Source: Fimbriimonas ginsengisoli Gsoil 348
Lineage (GTDB): Bacteria > Armatimonadota > Fimbriimonadia > Fimbriimonadales > Fimbriimonadaceae
Reading direction: 5' to 3'
Length of the DNA: 64,000 nt
NCBI RefSeq assembly: GCF_000724625.1
Contig: NZ_CP007139.1
Coordinates: 806,001 to 870,000, forward strand
Shown: positions 9,007 to 17,363 of the stretch, in pieces
Layout: every line of letters starts with the position of its first letter
Numbering within the stretch: position 1 is the first letter of the stretch
The notes under the pieces: generated by a model
Seen by the model: the letters and a program-made list of their open reading frames with translations, nothing else
Database searches by the model: none
What the model was told of the DNA's origin: nothing
Program-made: the position numbers and the translations under genes

Positions 9007-9020
9007 TTAAGTTCACTTAA
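9007..9020. promoter_or_regulatory. Palindrome TTAAGTTCACTTAA, candidate MarR operator
   Basis: TTAAGT and ACTTAA form a perfect 6-base inverted repeat around TC. It lies just upstream of the adaptor start, in the gap with the divergent M16 gene. Position, length and symmetry fit a MarR dimer site. No second copy was noticed in the window. Confidence 0.45.
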
Positions 9021-9104
9021 CGATCGCTCCCATTCTTACCAGGTCTACGAAACTTCGGAGCGAATGTTCACTGGGGCTCAGTAGAGCAAAATGGTTTTTG
9101 AGCT

Positions 9105-11804
9105 ATGCCGAAAAAGTTTTTGATCGCCTCATTCGCCGTGTTGGCGGCCGCCGCATCGGCGCAAGACGTGAAAGTGGAGAAGTACCGGCTTCCGAACGGA
9201 ATGACCGTCATCCTTCATCCGGACCACACCCTGCCCGTCGTCACCATCAACACCTGGTACCACGTCGGGTCCAAGGATGAGCCGCCGCACCGCTCCGGAT
9301 TCGCCCATTTATTTGAGCACTTGATGTTCATGGGAACGCGGCGGGTTCCAAATGGGCAGTTCGACAAGATCATGGAGGCGAGCGGCGGCAACAACAACGC
9401 ATCGACCGCCGAGGATCGGACGAACTACTATTCGAACGGCCCCTCCAACCTTCTTCCCACTCTCTTGTGGTTGGATGCCGATCGGCTCGAGGATCTCGGC
9501 AACTCGATGACGAAGGCCAAGGTCGACCTGCAGCGCGACGTCGTGAAGAACGAGCGGCGGCAAAATACGGAGAACACGCCATATGGGTCCGCCTACGAGG
9601 CAATCAACGGCCTGATGTTTCCCCCGACTCACCCGTATGGGCACAGTGTGATCGGGTCGATGGACGACCTTGACCGGGCCAGCGTCAAGGACGTGCAGAA
9701 TTTCTTCGCTACTTACTACGTGCCGAACAACGCGTCGCTCGTGGTCGCCGGCGACTTCGATCCGAAGACGGTCAAGCCGATGATCGCCCGCCTCTTCGGA
9801 ACGATTCCCCGCAAGAAAGATCCGGTTCATCGCACCGCGCCAAACCCCACCCTCCCATCGGTCAAGCGGGTGAAGATGACCGATAAGGTCCAGTTTCCCA
9901 AGACGATCATGGTCTGGCACTCGCCCGCCGCGTACACGCCCGGCGACGCCGAGATGCGGCTGGCGGGTGCAGCCCTTTCCGATGGCCTCACCAGTCGCCT
10001 CTATCAGCGCCTGGTCGTGAAAGACAAGCTTGCGACCGACGTGTCCGCCTTTCAGGAATCGCGTAAGCTCGGCTCGCTCTTTTACGTCGACTCGACGGCG
10101 GCCCAAGGGGTATCGCTCGACAAGCTGGAAAAGGCGATCGACCAAACCCTCGCGGAGTTCACCAAGAAGGGACCGAAGGCGGACGAGCTACAGCGGACGG
10201 TGGCAAAGATCCAATTCGGCACCGTATCGAGCCTTCAGTCGATCCAGGCCGTGGCCGACAAGCTGAACGAATACGAGTTCTATCTCGGAGAGCCGAACTC
10301 TTTCCGCCGAGTGCTGGAGACTTACCGTAATGCCACTCCCGCCTCGGTTCAGAAAGCGGCCCGTCGCACTCTCGACCTCAACCACCGGCTGATTCTCCGC
10401 GTCTATCCGCGACCGGAGACGACCTCGGGCTCCGCTCCCGAACGATTCCAAAACCCGCGCGACCAAAGGCCCAAGATCGGCCCGGAGAAGCCGTTCGCGC
10501 CGGCGCCCCCGAAGATCTTCACCCTGTCCAACGGCGTCAAGGTCGAGTACTGGAACCGGCCTCAACTTCCGCTGATGGCGGTGAATATGATGCTCTGGGG
10601 CGGCGCGGCGCTCGACCCGCAGGCAAAGCTTGGTCGCGCCGAGCTCACCGCTTCGATGCTCGACGAAGGGGCCGGCAAGCGAAGCGCCAGCGCGTTCCAA
10701 AACGCCCTCGACCAACTCGGCGCCACCTTCTCGGCGGGATCGGATCAGCTATCCACCGCCGCCTCGATGTCTGTGCTCAGCTCGAACTGGGACAAAGCGC
10801 TCGGTCTTTACGCGGACGCCATTCTCAGGCCCCGGTTCGACCCCACCGAGTTCGCGCGCGTCCTACGCGTTACGGCGGCGGGATTGGAGCAAGAGGTGGA
10901 CGACGCCGATACCGTCGCCCGCAAGGTTTCGCTCCGGGAATATTTCGGGGAAACCAATCCATTCGGGCGGCCGGTGAGCGGAACCCCGGCCACGGTCCGG
11001 GCGCTAAAGGTCGCCGACTTGAAAGCGGCGCATGCCGAGGTCTTCTGCCCCCAGAATGCCACGCTGTTTGTTGCCGGTTCCCTGCCCCAGGCCAAGGTGA
11101 AGGCAAGTTTGGAGCGGGCGTTCTCGGGTTGGAAACGAAGCGGAGTGAGGATTGGCCTCCCCAACGCAACCGCGCCGACTCAAGAGACGCTTCGCGTGGT
11201 CGTCGTCGATAAGCCGGCCGCGCCGCAAACCGTGATTCGATTCATGTTCCCCGCGCCCACTTACTCCTCACCAAATCGTGAGGCGCTCACGTCGTTGGGA
11301 ACGATCCTCGGCGGCTCCTTCACGAGCCGCCTTAACCAGAACTTGCGCGAGGCGAAGGGGTACGCGTACGGCGCCGGCTCTCGGTTCGTCTTTGGACCGA
11401 CCATCGGATACCTGACCGCGAGCTCCGACGTCCGAACCGACGTGACCGGACCTTCGATCACCGAGTTCCTCTCAGAGTTCAAGAAAATCCGCAACGGCGA
11501 CGTTACCGCCGAGGAAGCGGGCAAAGCCGCTTCGACCCGCCGGGCCGAACTGGTGACCGAGCTCGGAACCCTCCCCGGTTTGCTCGGAGCGGCTCAAGGA
11601 TACGAGTTGAACGGACTGCCGTTCACGCAAATCGGAAAGGACATTAAGACTCTGTCGGCGGTTGGAGCCGCCAAGCTGAACGCGCTGGCGACCGAAGCGA
11701 TTCCCATGGATCGCGGAGTGCTCGTCCTCGTGGGCGACAAGACGCAGATTCTAAAGCAGCTTGCCGGACTCGGTCTGCCGGAGCCAAAGGTGGTGAAGCC
11801 GTAG
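9105..11804 (+). CDS. M16-family zinc peptidase (pitrilysin/insulinase-like), two-domain
   Basis: The protein has 899 residues with a signal peptide ending ASAQD. The first half has the inverted zinc motif HLFEH (His68, Glu71, His72), followed by the NERRQNTENTPYG region typical of the family. The second half repeats the fold (VEYWNRPQLPLMAVNMML) without the zinc motif, as expected for the non-catalytic lobe. It ends with the GSFTSRLNQNLREAKGYAYG region that closes the chamber. It is probably periplasmic and degrades peptides. It is divergent from the efflux operon and followed at 10 bases by a membrane protein gene. Confidence 0.94.
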   Translation: MPKKFLIASFAVLAAAASAQDVKVEKYRLPNGMTVILHPDHTLPVVTINTWYHVGSKDEPPHRSGFAHLFEHLMFMGTRRVPNGQFDKIMEASGGNNNASTAEDRTNYYSNGPSNLLPTLLWLDADRLEDLGNSMTKAKVDLQRDVVKNERRQNTENTPYGSAYEAINGLMFPPTHPYGHSVIGSMDDLDRASVKDVQNFFATYYVPNNASLVVAGDFDPKTVKPMIARLFGTIPRKKDPVHRTAPNPTLPSVKRVKMTDKVQFPKTIMVWHSPAAYTPGDAEMRLAGAALSDGLTSRLYQRLVVKDKLATDVSAFQESRKLGSLFYVDSTAAQGVSLDKLEKAIDQTLAEFTKKGPKADELQRTVAKIQFGTVSSLQSIQAVADKLNEYEFYLGEPNSFRRVLETYRNATPASVQKAARRTLDLNHRLILRVYPRPETTSGSAPERFQNPRDQRPKIGPEKPFAPAPPKIFTLSNGVKVEYWNRPQLPLMAVNMMLWGGAALDPQAKLGRAELTASMLDEGAGKRSASAFQNALDQLGATFSAGSDQLSTAASMSVLSSNWDKALGLYADAILRPRFDPTEFARVLRVTAAGLEQEVDDADTVARKVSLREYFGETNPFGRPVSGTPATVRALKVADLKAAHAEVFCPQNATLFVAGSLPQAKVKASLERAFSGWKRSGVRIGLPNATAPTQETLRVVVVDKPAAPQTVIRFMFPAPTYSSPNREALTSLGTILGGSFTSRLNQNLREAKGYAYGAGSRFVFGPTIGYLTASSDVRTDVTGPSITEFLSEFKKIRNGDVTAEEAGKAASTRRAELVTELGTLPGLLGAAQGYELNGLPFTQIGKDIKTLSAVGAAKLNALATEAIPMDRGVLVLVGDKTQILKQLAGLGLPEPKVVKP

Positions 11805-11814
11805 GACCTGGCCG

Positions 11815-12504
11815 GTGATCGTCCCAAATTACGTTCCCGACCCGCTCGAGGTACCTGGCAATGTGACCCTAGAGCCGCAACCGGTGCGAATCGTTTTCAT
11901 TCGCCGGGTGACGCTGCTCCACCTCTTCAGCCTCGGCCTGGTGACGGGGCTGGCGACCGCGCCATGGCCGCGGATCGGGCTGACGCCCCTGCTCGTCTGC
12001 TTGGCGATGGTGCTGGTAGGGCTCGACATGTGGCGGATCCTCCAGCGAGGCCGCCCCACCGAAGCCTCAGTCTCCGGATGGCTGCTTCCCGCTCCGGTCG
12101 CGATGACCGCGTGGTTAGCGCACGAATTAGCGCTTTCCGGTTGGCCGGTGGCGGCCCCCCTGGCGGGGGCGATTTGCGCCACGATCTACACCGTTCTCTG
12201 CGGACGCGACTTCAGTTTCGTCGGATGCACGCTCCTCGCTCTGATCGTGTCGAGCGTGGCGCTCGCCGGCTTGGTCGTCCACTTCAATCTTGGAGCCCGA
12301 GAGGCAGCGGTCGCGCTGGTGGGGAACGCCGCCTACCTCGTCTATCTACAATACGACCTCGCCTCGTTACTCGCCCGCCGCCGTCGCGGCGAAGAGCTCG
12401 CCGCCGTGGTCGACCTATACCGCGACGTCTTCAATGTGTTCGGCTACGTCCTCCGCGTCTGGAAACATTGGCGCAAGCACCGGATCTGGGATATCGTCCG
12501 CTAG
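11815..12504 (+). CDS. Multi-pass membrane protein, hypothetical
   Basis: This 229-residue protein starts at GTG 10 bases after the peptidase. Five or so hydrophobic segments are visible between residues 30 and 165. The C-terminal 60 residues are soluble and charged (ASLLARRRRGEELAAV, then YVLRVWKHWRKHRIW). LRVWKHWRKHRIW near the C-terminus suggests a cytosolic basic tail. I do not recognise a family. It is probably co-transcribed with the M16 gene; the following P-II gene seems to have its own promoter box. Confidence 0.7.
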   Translation: MIVPNYVPDPLEVPGNVTLEPQPVRIVFIRRVTLLHLFSLGLVTGLATAPWPRIGLTPLLVCLAMVLVGLDMWRILQRGRPTEASVSGWLLPAPVAMTAWLAHELALSGWPVAAPLAGAICATIYTVLCGRDFSFVGCTLLALIVSSVALAGLVVHFNLGAREAAVALVGNAAYLVYLQYDLASLLARRRRGEELAAVVDLYRDVFNVFGYVLRVWKHWRKHRIWDIVR

Positions 12505-12520
12505 AAGCCGGTGCCACGGG

Positions 12521-12526
12521 TACAAC
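12521..12526 (+). promoter_or_regulatory. TAnnnT-type -10 box before the P-II gene
   Basis: TACAAC (followed by T) lies 6 bases before the GTG start at 12533, and no Shine-Dalgarno sequence is present. This fits a leaderless transcript. Confidence 0.35.
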
Positions 12527-12532
12527 TGGGCC

Positions 12533-12871
12533 GTGATCCGCGTCGTCTGCTTTATCCGTCCCCACCGGCTCGAGCCGGTAAAGTCGGCCATTTCGGCGCT
12601 GGGGATTAGCGGCCTCAGCGTCTCCGATGTGCGCGGTACCGGCAACTCCCCCGAGCGAGCCGACTTTTTCGGAGGTGACGAAGGAGTCGTCGCGCTCCCG
12701 ATCCGGGCTCGCCTCGAAGTCGTCGTTCCCGACGACATGGTCGACACCGTCACCGACGCGATCGTGGAAACCGCCCAGACCGGCGAGCCCGGCGACGGAA
12801 AGATCTTTCTCGAAAGAGTCATCGACGCCGTACGTATTCGAACGGAGGAGCGAGGCGAAGAGGCTGTCTGA
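12533..12871 (+). CDS. P-II family nitrogen regulatory protein, atypical T-loop
   Basis: The protein is 112 residues long, starting at GTG, and aligns to E. coli GlnB without gaps. The B-loop TGEPGDGKIF (residues 83-92, with Lys90) and C-loop RIRTEER (Arg101, Arg103) are intact, so ATP/ADP binding is expected. The T-loop differs strongly: position 51, the uridylylated Tyr in enterobacteria, is Gly, and Tyr46 is Phe. It therefore cannot be modified by GlnD in the usual way. P-II proteins sense ATP/ADP and 2-oxoglutarate and control partners such as AmtB. No amtB or glnA is adjacent; the upstream gene encodes an unrelated membrane protein. Confidence 0.9.
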   Translation: MIRVVCFIRPHRLEPVKSAISALGISGLSVSDVRGTGNSPERADFFGGDEGVVALPIRARLEVVVPDDMVDTVTDAIVETAQTGEPGDGKIFLERVIDAVRIRTEERGEEAV

Positions 12872-12967
12872 GACCGCTCCCGCCGAACGCTACCAAACGC
12901 ACCCTTTTGGCGGCGCGAACTAATTATCGGGCGGGTACATTCCAATAAGCAGAGTAATGGTGCTCTG

Positions 12968-13087
12968 AAAAACCTAGGCTTAATGCCGCGAGAGCGGCAG
13001 CGGGGGACCCGTTATCTGGGGTGAATCTCGAGTGATCGAGTAGGACGTTCTTGGTCCGAATCCGACAGCTAACCTCGCCGGCCGAAT
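12968..13087 (+). promoter_or_regulatory. Cyclic di-AMP riboswitch (ydaO/yuaA type)
   Basis: The conserved blocks of the ydaO aptamer occur in order with correct spacing: GGCTTAATGCC, GCGGGGGACCC, TGGGGTGAATC, a GGAC/GTCC helix, then CCGAATCCGACAGCTAACCTCG. In B. subtilis this RNA binds cyclic di-AMP and turns off genes for cell-wall remodelling, potassium or osmolyte transport. Downstream comes a GTCGCA/TGCGAC hairpin (13098-13113), then GAGGAGGT and the start codon at 13134. I see no intrinsic terminator between aptamer and gene, so control may act on translation. Confidence 0.92.
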
Positions 13088-13133
13088 GCAAGAACGGGTC
13101 GCAACGATGCGACTAGAGGAGGTTACGTAACGA

Positions 13134-13418
13134 ATGCTCACGGAATTTGAGGTGAGGCGCCGGATGGAGTGCATCCAAACGTCGCCGATGGCCCCCCTGC
13201 GCAAGGCGCGCATGCTACTACGGCTAGGGAGGTCCCTAACCCCGCAAGTCCGTTCACTCATCCAAGCGAAGACGCAGATCGCGCAGACGGCCGACCGCAA
13301 GTCGTCCGCCTGTCTCCGGCGAATGGCTACCTCCGCAGAAACCCTGCGCGAGGACCTGAGGGACGCCGCGTTCGACGCTCTTCACACGACCGACCCTTCC
13401 GGAAACTTCCGGAATTGA
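13134..13418 (+). CDS. Small unknown protein under a cyclic di-AMP riboswitch
   Basis: This 94-residue basic protein starts at ATG with a strong GAGGAGG site at good spacing. It has no signal peptide or membrane segment. The N-terminal half is helical and arginine-rich (FEVRRRMECIQT, LRKARMLLRLGRSL). I recognise no family. Usual ydaO targets are wall hydrolases or transporters, so an orphan small gene is notable. It is followed by a hairpin at 13424 and then a convergent gene, so it is the only gene of its transcript. The strong ribosome site and the riboswitch make translation likely. Confidence 0.65.
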   Translation: MLTEFEVRRRMECIQTSPMAPLRKARMLLRLGRSLTPQVRSLIQAKTQIAQTADRKSSACLRRMATSAETLREDLRDAAFDALHTTDPSGNFRN

Positions 13419-13423
13419 AGGAA

Positions 13424-13451
13424 ATGCCGGCGCTACCGTTAGCGCCGGCAT
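13424..13451. terminator. Hairpin between convergent genes
   Basis: ATGCCGGCGCT pairs perfectly with AGCGCCGGCAT over ACCGTT (11-base stem). It lacks a clear T-run on either side, but its position between two gene ends suggests a bidirectional transcription stop. Confidence 0.55.
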
Positions 13452-13462
13452 CCTGGTCAAGG

Positions 13463-13771
13463 TTACTTCAACCGTTTGAGGCTGACCTGATACGGCCCTA
13501 TCCCAAACGCGGATAGCATGATCGGCCCGACGATCCCTTTTGAAACGTTTGCCACCTGAAACCGAACGATCTCGCCTTCGGCGAGTTCAAAGGTTTCCTT
13601 CTTGCTGTAGAGCTGGTTGGTGATCTTCAGCGTATGCTCGCCCGCGGGTAGCTCCGACTCGTAAGATTTTTCGAACTGCAGGTCGGTCACGATCTGGCCG
13701 TCGAGCTGAATCTCGAGTCCACGCATTTTGATGTCCTTGGGAGAATTGCGAGTAACGATTAGCCTGGACAT
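13463..13771 (-). CDS. Small beta-rich protein, PEGA-like, hypothetical
   Basis: About 102 residues from the ATG at 13771, preceded by AAGG at 9 bases. A TTG 21 bases upstream could extend it, without a good ribosome site. The pattern EIQLDGQIVTDL followed by SELPAGEHTLKI is typical of PEGA-type carbohydrate-binding or surface repeats, which alternate short strands around a PAGxH turn. No signal peptide is evident. It is downstream of the M15-like gene on the same strand with a 29-base gap, so the two may be co-transcribed. Confidence 0.65.
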   Translation of the reverse strand: MSRLIVTRNSPKDIKMRGLEIQLDGQIVTDLQFEKSYESELPAGEHTLKITNQLYSKKETFELAEGEIVRFQVANVSKGIVGPIMLSAFGIGPYQVSLKRLK

Positions 13772-13800
13772 CAAACCAGACCTTACCGTCAACCTCGCAA

Positions 13801-14706
13801 TTACTGCAGTTCGATGTGCAGGTGCGGAGGAATCGATTCTTGAAGCGTTTTCACCACGCCCGGCTCCTGCCGAACCGCCAGCATGAGGTCGTGCTTCTCG
13901 GAGTCGCTAAGATCCTTGGTACGGATGTCCACCGCGCCGCTCTTGAGGTGGCTCGATATATAAACCCCCTTATCGACCTGAGACTGGATGACCTGAGCCA
14001 TGTGCTCGGCCACCTGATCGTCGCTCGCCCCCTCGTGCTTCGCCTCTTTGTAAGCGTGGACGATGCTCGCCGCCGCCTTTTTGTTCTTGTAGAGGCGCAC
14101 CACGTTGTCTCCCAACGCCAGCTTGTCGCGCATCGCTTCCGCTTGGCTCGACGCGGTTCGCGTACCGCTGGTAATAACGATCTGCCGTCCGCTCAACTGA
14201 AATTGCTTCTGCGCGATCTCGGCCACTTTCTGCTCGATGTGCGGCACCATCTTGATGCCCGGCTGAACGTGATAGGGAATGGCCGAATTGATTTGCGCCA
14301 CCGCCTGCTCGCTCGCCATCTTCGTCTCTAAGTCGCTGGACTTCAGGCCGCTCGTAAACGCGGATCGAAGCTGGCGAAGCACGGAGTACGCATTTTGGGC
14401 GAACTGCCCCTTTACGTCGTGCACCAGGTTCGGTCCAACCGTGTAATTGGTAACGATCGTCGTGGGCTTGCCGTTCTCGTCCTTGCCTGCCACCGCGACC
14501 GGAACCGAGAAGCACGCCTGAGCAGTCAAACCATCGTTGCAAGGCGACTTGATCAGATTGCTTGGGTTCAGCTCCTGAAGGCCGTTCAGAACGAATGGCT
14601 CGGAGGTCGGAGCCGAGGTCTGGGGAGCTTGGCGGCTTAGGGCCAGCGCAAACGGAACGATCGCCGCAACGGCGAGAATGGATCGGGCAACAAGGGTTTG
14701 CATCAT
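13801..14706 (-). CDS. Secreted M15-like (VanY/DacY-type) putative peptidase
   Basis: About 301 residues with a signal peptide (LVARSILAVAAIVPFALAL). The C-terminal domain has SGTRTASSQAEAM, then SSHLKSGAVDI, matching the S-x-H-x-x-G-x-A-x-D zinc motif of M15 peptidases. It ends with PPHLHIEL, which supplies the H-x-H. Such enzymes trim peptidoglycan stem peptides in the periplasm. The N-terminal half (residues about 30-170) is unassigned. ATG codons at 14706 and 14703 are both possible; the longer frame runs into the upstream gap and is unlikely. The metal motif is convincing, the exact substrate is not known. Confidence 0.75.
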   Translation of the reverse strand: MMQTLVARSILAVAAIVPFALALSRQAPQTSAPTSEPFVLNGLQELNPSNLIKSPCNDGLTAQACFSVPVAVAGKDENGKPTTIVTNYTVGPNLVHDVKGQFAQNAYSVLRQLRSAFTSGLKSSDLETKMASEQAVAQINSAIPYHVQPGIKMVPHIEQKVAEIAQKQFQLSGRQIVITSGTRTASSQAEAMRDKLALGDNVVRLYKNKKAAASIVHAYKEAKHEGASDDQVAEHMAQVIQSQVDKGVYISSHLKSGAVDIRTKDLSDSEKHDLMLAVRQEPGVVKTLQESIPPHLHIELQ

Positions 14707-14792
14707 GGTTCGCTTAGCCCAATGGGCGGACTGAACCTTCCATACTCCCCGTATAATTGCGTGGCTTTGATTCTCCCCCCGGGTATCCGGAG

Positions 14793-14812
14793 GTTGCGCT
14801 ACGAAGCGCAAC
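14793..14812. repeat. Short perfect hairpin
   Basis: GTTGCGCT and AGCGCAAC enclose the tetraloop ACGA. It lies between the end of the patatin gene and the peptidase promoter region. No T-run follows on either strand, so it may be a stop signal or an RNA-stabilising structure. Confidence 0.4.
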
Positions 14813-14835
14813 GATGGGGTCAAACCGCCCCTATC

Positions 14836-15750
14836 TCAGTCAGCGATGAACCTCTGGACCGCTCCCAAAGTGTCCCGAGCCGCCTCGCCCGCACGCGCCA
14901 TAAGGCTCGCGATATTATCCGGTTCGTCGAGAGCGGACAACTCTTTGGGAAGCTGCGGATCCACCCGCAGATAGGCATCGCTCGGCAAAAGCCGCCGAAC
15001 ATAGCCATGCACTCCGTCCGACTGCGCCGCCATCATCAACACCATGAGCGGCAGTCCCCAGCCGACCAATCCCCGATTCTCCCCGAACCCGACCGGCTTG
15101 CCCCAAAAAGGACGACCGCACCCGAGCGACACGATGCGAAACCCGTCGAATCCCGACTGTTGAGTCAGATCTCGGGCGTCGAGGAGCGAGATCATGGCCG
15201 GATTGTTCGCCCAGAGCGCGCCATCCACGTACGAGGAGCCCGCAACCTGCGCGCTGGGGAAGAATGTCGGCGCCGCCGTGCTCGCGATAACGGCGTCGAC
15301 GAGGGTGACATTCCGGTCTCCAACCGAGTTCGGATGCTGGCCCGAGCGAAAGATGCGGGTACCTCCCGTCACCACGTCGAGGCAAGCGATACTCAGCGGC
15401 TTCGGACAGTCGCCCAGCGTCGCATCGCCGAACGCCTCGACCAGCGTTTCCCGGAGCGCCTCGCTAGAGTAGGCGGGCATCGCCCATCCCTTAAACGTTA
15501 GCGCCTTCTCCAAGAACTTGAGCCCCTCGCGAGAGAAGATCGTCCCCGCCCGCTCCTGAAAGAGGGTCAAGATCCGGCGCGCCGGCAACCCCATTGCCAG
15601 CCCGGCGGCGACGATCGCTCCGGTGGAGGTTCCGGCATAGAGGTCGAACCGGTCCGGCGATTCGAACTTCAGCTCATTCTCCCAATACGCTAAGACCGCC
15701 GAGGGCACGACGCCGCGGACGCCGCCGCCATCGATCGAAAGAATTCGCAT
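14836..15750 (-). CDS. Patatin-like phospholipase
   Basis: This 304-residue protein shows all family landmarks: the oxyanion loop SIDGGGVRG (residues 5-13), the nucleophile elbow GTSTG (Ser42) and the dyad aspartate in VDGALWANN (Asp176). It hydrolyses acyl chains of lipids by a Ser-Asp dyad. No signal peptide is present, so it is probably cytosolic or delivered to membranes by another route. It lies 20 bases downstream of the GH13 gene on the same strand and is likely transcribed with it. Confidence 0.93.
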   Translation of the reverse strand: MRILSIDGGGVRGVVPSAVLAYWENELKFESPDRFDLYAGTSTGAIVAAGLAMGLPARRILTLFQERAGTIFSREGLKFLEKALTFKGWAMPAYSSEALRETLVEAFGDATLGDCPKPLSIACLDVVTGGTRIFRSGQHPNSVGDRNVTLVDAVIASTAAPTFFPSAQVAGSSYVDGALWANNPAMISLLDARDLTQQSGFDGFRIVSLGCGRPFWGKPVGFGENRGLVGWGLPLMVLMMAAQSDGVHGYVRRLLPSDAYLRVDPQLPKELSALDEPDNIASLMARAGEAARDTLGAVQRFIAD

Positions 15751-15770
15751 CCTCTATATCGTGACCGTTC

Positions 15771-17297
15771 TCACGGCTTGGGATTCGCGATGACCCGCAG
15801 AATCCGAAAACCGTAGGAGCCGACCTCGACCATCGCTCCCGGATCGCCGTCCAAAACGCGGGCGTCCGCCCACAGATCGGACTTGAAGCGCATGGTGCTC
15901 GGCAAGGCCAGCGTGGTCACCCTCTCCTGCAGATTGATGAGGACGAGGGTCGTATCCTTCCCTTTCTCTCTCGCGAAAGCGAGGACGCTTGGATTTCCAA
16001 GATCGACGATGCGCAACGTTCCTTCCCTAAGGGGAGCGTCTGACTTTCGCAGGGCGATCAATCGCCGATAGAAGGTCATGAGCGACCGCGGATCTCGGTC
16101 TTGCTCCTCCACCGACACCCCCTCAAGCTCCGGCGAAGCCGGGTCCTCGGCCCACGGCCCGCCTTGATACCACTCGGCCATGCCGGTTCCGGTGTTGCTC
16201 TTGGTCCAACGGTAGGCGCGGCGCATCGGGATGTCGTTTCCGTCGTTTCCCCATTTTCCGGGAGTGCCGGTCATCCCCAGCTCCTGGCCGTAATACACCA
16301 GCGGCGTTCCTTTGAGCGTCAAGTTGAAGACGGCTCCCTGGCGAAGGAGCGCCGGGTTCTGCTTTTCACGGGTCGCCCACCGTTCCACATCGTGGTTTTC
16401 AATGAAGAGGAGTTGGGTCTTTCCGGGTGGGGTCGTACCGAGCTCTTCTTGGATGGCGTTTTCGATTTTTGTCCGATCGCGGGTGCTCACAGCTCCCATA
16501 AGCGGCATGGCATACACCGCGTCCACCGCCCCTTGGTCGAAGAGATCTTTGCCGGTCTTCCAATCCGACTGCTCCCCCAAGAAGAACGTGCCCGGCTTCA
16601 TACGCCGAATTTCCGTTTCGATCGGAGTCCAGAAGTTCGCGAGCATCCCCTTCTTAACCCCTTGAAGGTCGAGATCGTCCATCATGTGGTCGATCCGGAA
16701 CCCGTCCACCCCGTCCGATTTCTTCCCCTCGGGAGCGGCCCAGTACCGGAAGACGTTCAGCATGTAGTCGCGCACTTGGGGGTTCAGGGGATCCACCGCC
16801 GCCGCGGCGATCTTGGAGCCGTCATACATGGGAAGCGGGACCGAGGTGTAGAACCCCTTGTCGTCCCAGAGGTACGAAGCGAACGGCGAAGCCGGATCTT
16901 TCGCTCGAGCGACATACCATGGGTGCTGGTAGGCGACGTACTGAACCTCCATGTCGAGGATCACCTTCAGCCCTTTCCGATGGGCGGCTCGAATCAGGTC
17001 GAAGAACTCCTTGTTCGTCCCGTATTCCGCATCGACTTTATAAAAGTCGTCGGCGAAATAGTTGTGATACATCCGAGACGAAAAGATCGGATTGATGAGG
17101 AGAGAGGTGACGCCGAGCCGCTTGAAATGGTCGAGTTTTTCGCGGATCCCGTTCAGGTCCCCGATCTTGTCACCGTTCGAGTCGCGAAAGCTCCTGGGAA
17201 AGATCTGATAGACCACTTCCCGCTCCCACGGCGACACCGGCGTGGCGGTTTGGATGCCGAAATGAGAGAAGGCCAGAGCCGCGAGGAAGATGGTCAT
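15771..17297 (-). CDS. Alpha-amylase family (GH13) glycosidase, secreted
   Basis: A 508-residue protein with a short signal peptide. GH13 regions are clear: the N-terminal YQIFPRSFRDSNGD, region II GFRIDHM (Asp203 nucleophile), region III FFLGEQ (Glu242 acid/base) and region IV ENHD (Asp303). The last 90 residues form the usual beta domain. The family hydrolyses or transfers alpha-glucosidic bonds; the layout resembles oligo-alpha-glucosidase or trehalose-linked subfamilies, but the exact specificity is not clear. TATGAT lies 9 bases before the ATG and no strong Shine-Dalgarno is seen. Confidence 0.93.
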   Translation of the reverse strand: MTIFLAALAFSHFGIQTATPVSPWEREVVYQIFPRSFRDSNGDKIGDLNGIREKLDHFKRLGVTSLLINPIFSSRMYHNYFADDFYKVDAEYGTNKEFFDLIRAAHRKGLKVILDMEVQYVAYQHPWYVARAKDPASPFASYLWDDKGFYTSVPLPMYDGSKIAAAAVDPLNPQVRDYMLNVFRYWAAPEGKKSDGVDGFRIDHMMDDLDLQGVKKGMLANFWTPIETEIRRMKPGTFFLGEQSDWKTGKDLFDQGAVDAVYAMPLMGAVSTRDRTKIENAIQEELGTTPPGKTQLLFIENHDVERWATREKQNPALLRQGAVFNLTLKGTPLVYYGQELGMTGTPGKWGNDGNDIPMRRAYRWTKSNTGTGMAEWYQGGPWAEDPASPELEGVSVEEQDRDPRSLMTFYRRLIALRKSDAPLREGTLRIVDLGNPSVLAFAREKGKDTTLVLINLQERVTTLALPSTMRFKSDLWADARVLDGDPGAMVEVGSYGFRILRVIANPKP

Positions 17298-17306
17298 GCC
17301 TTCCTC

Positions 17307-17312
17307 ATCATA
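17307..17312 (-). promoter_or_regulatory. TATGAT -10 box before the GH13 gene
   Basis: TATGAT on the minus strand ends 9 bases before the GH13 start codon. Transcription would begin at or near the ATG. Confidence 0.35.
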
Positions 17313-17363
17313 TCCGCGAATCGCGGCCCCGGCGGCGCGGCCTGCGATCGACTGCGAAGAGGA

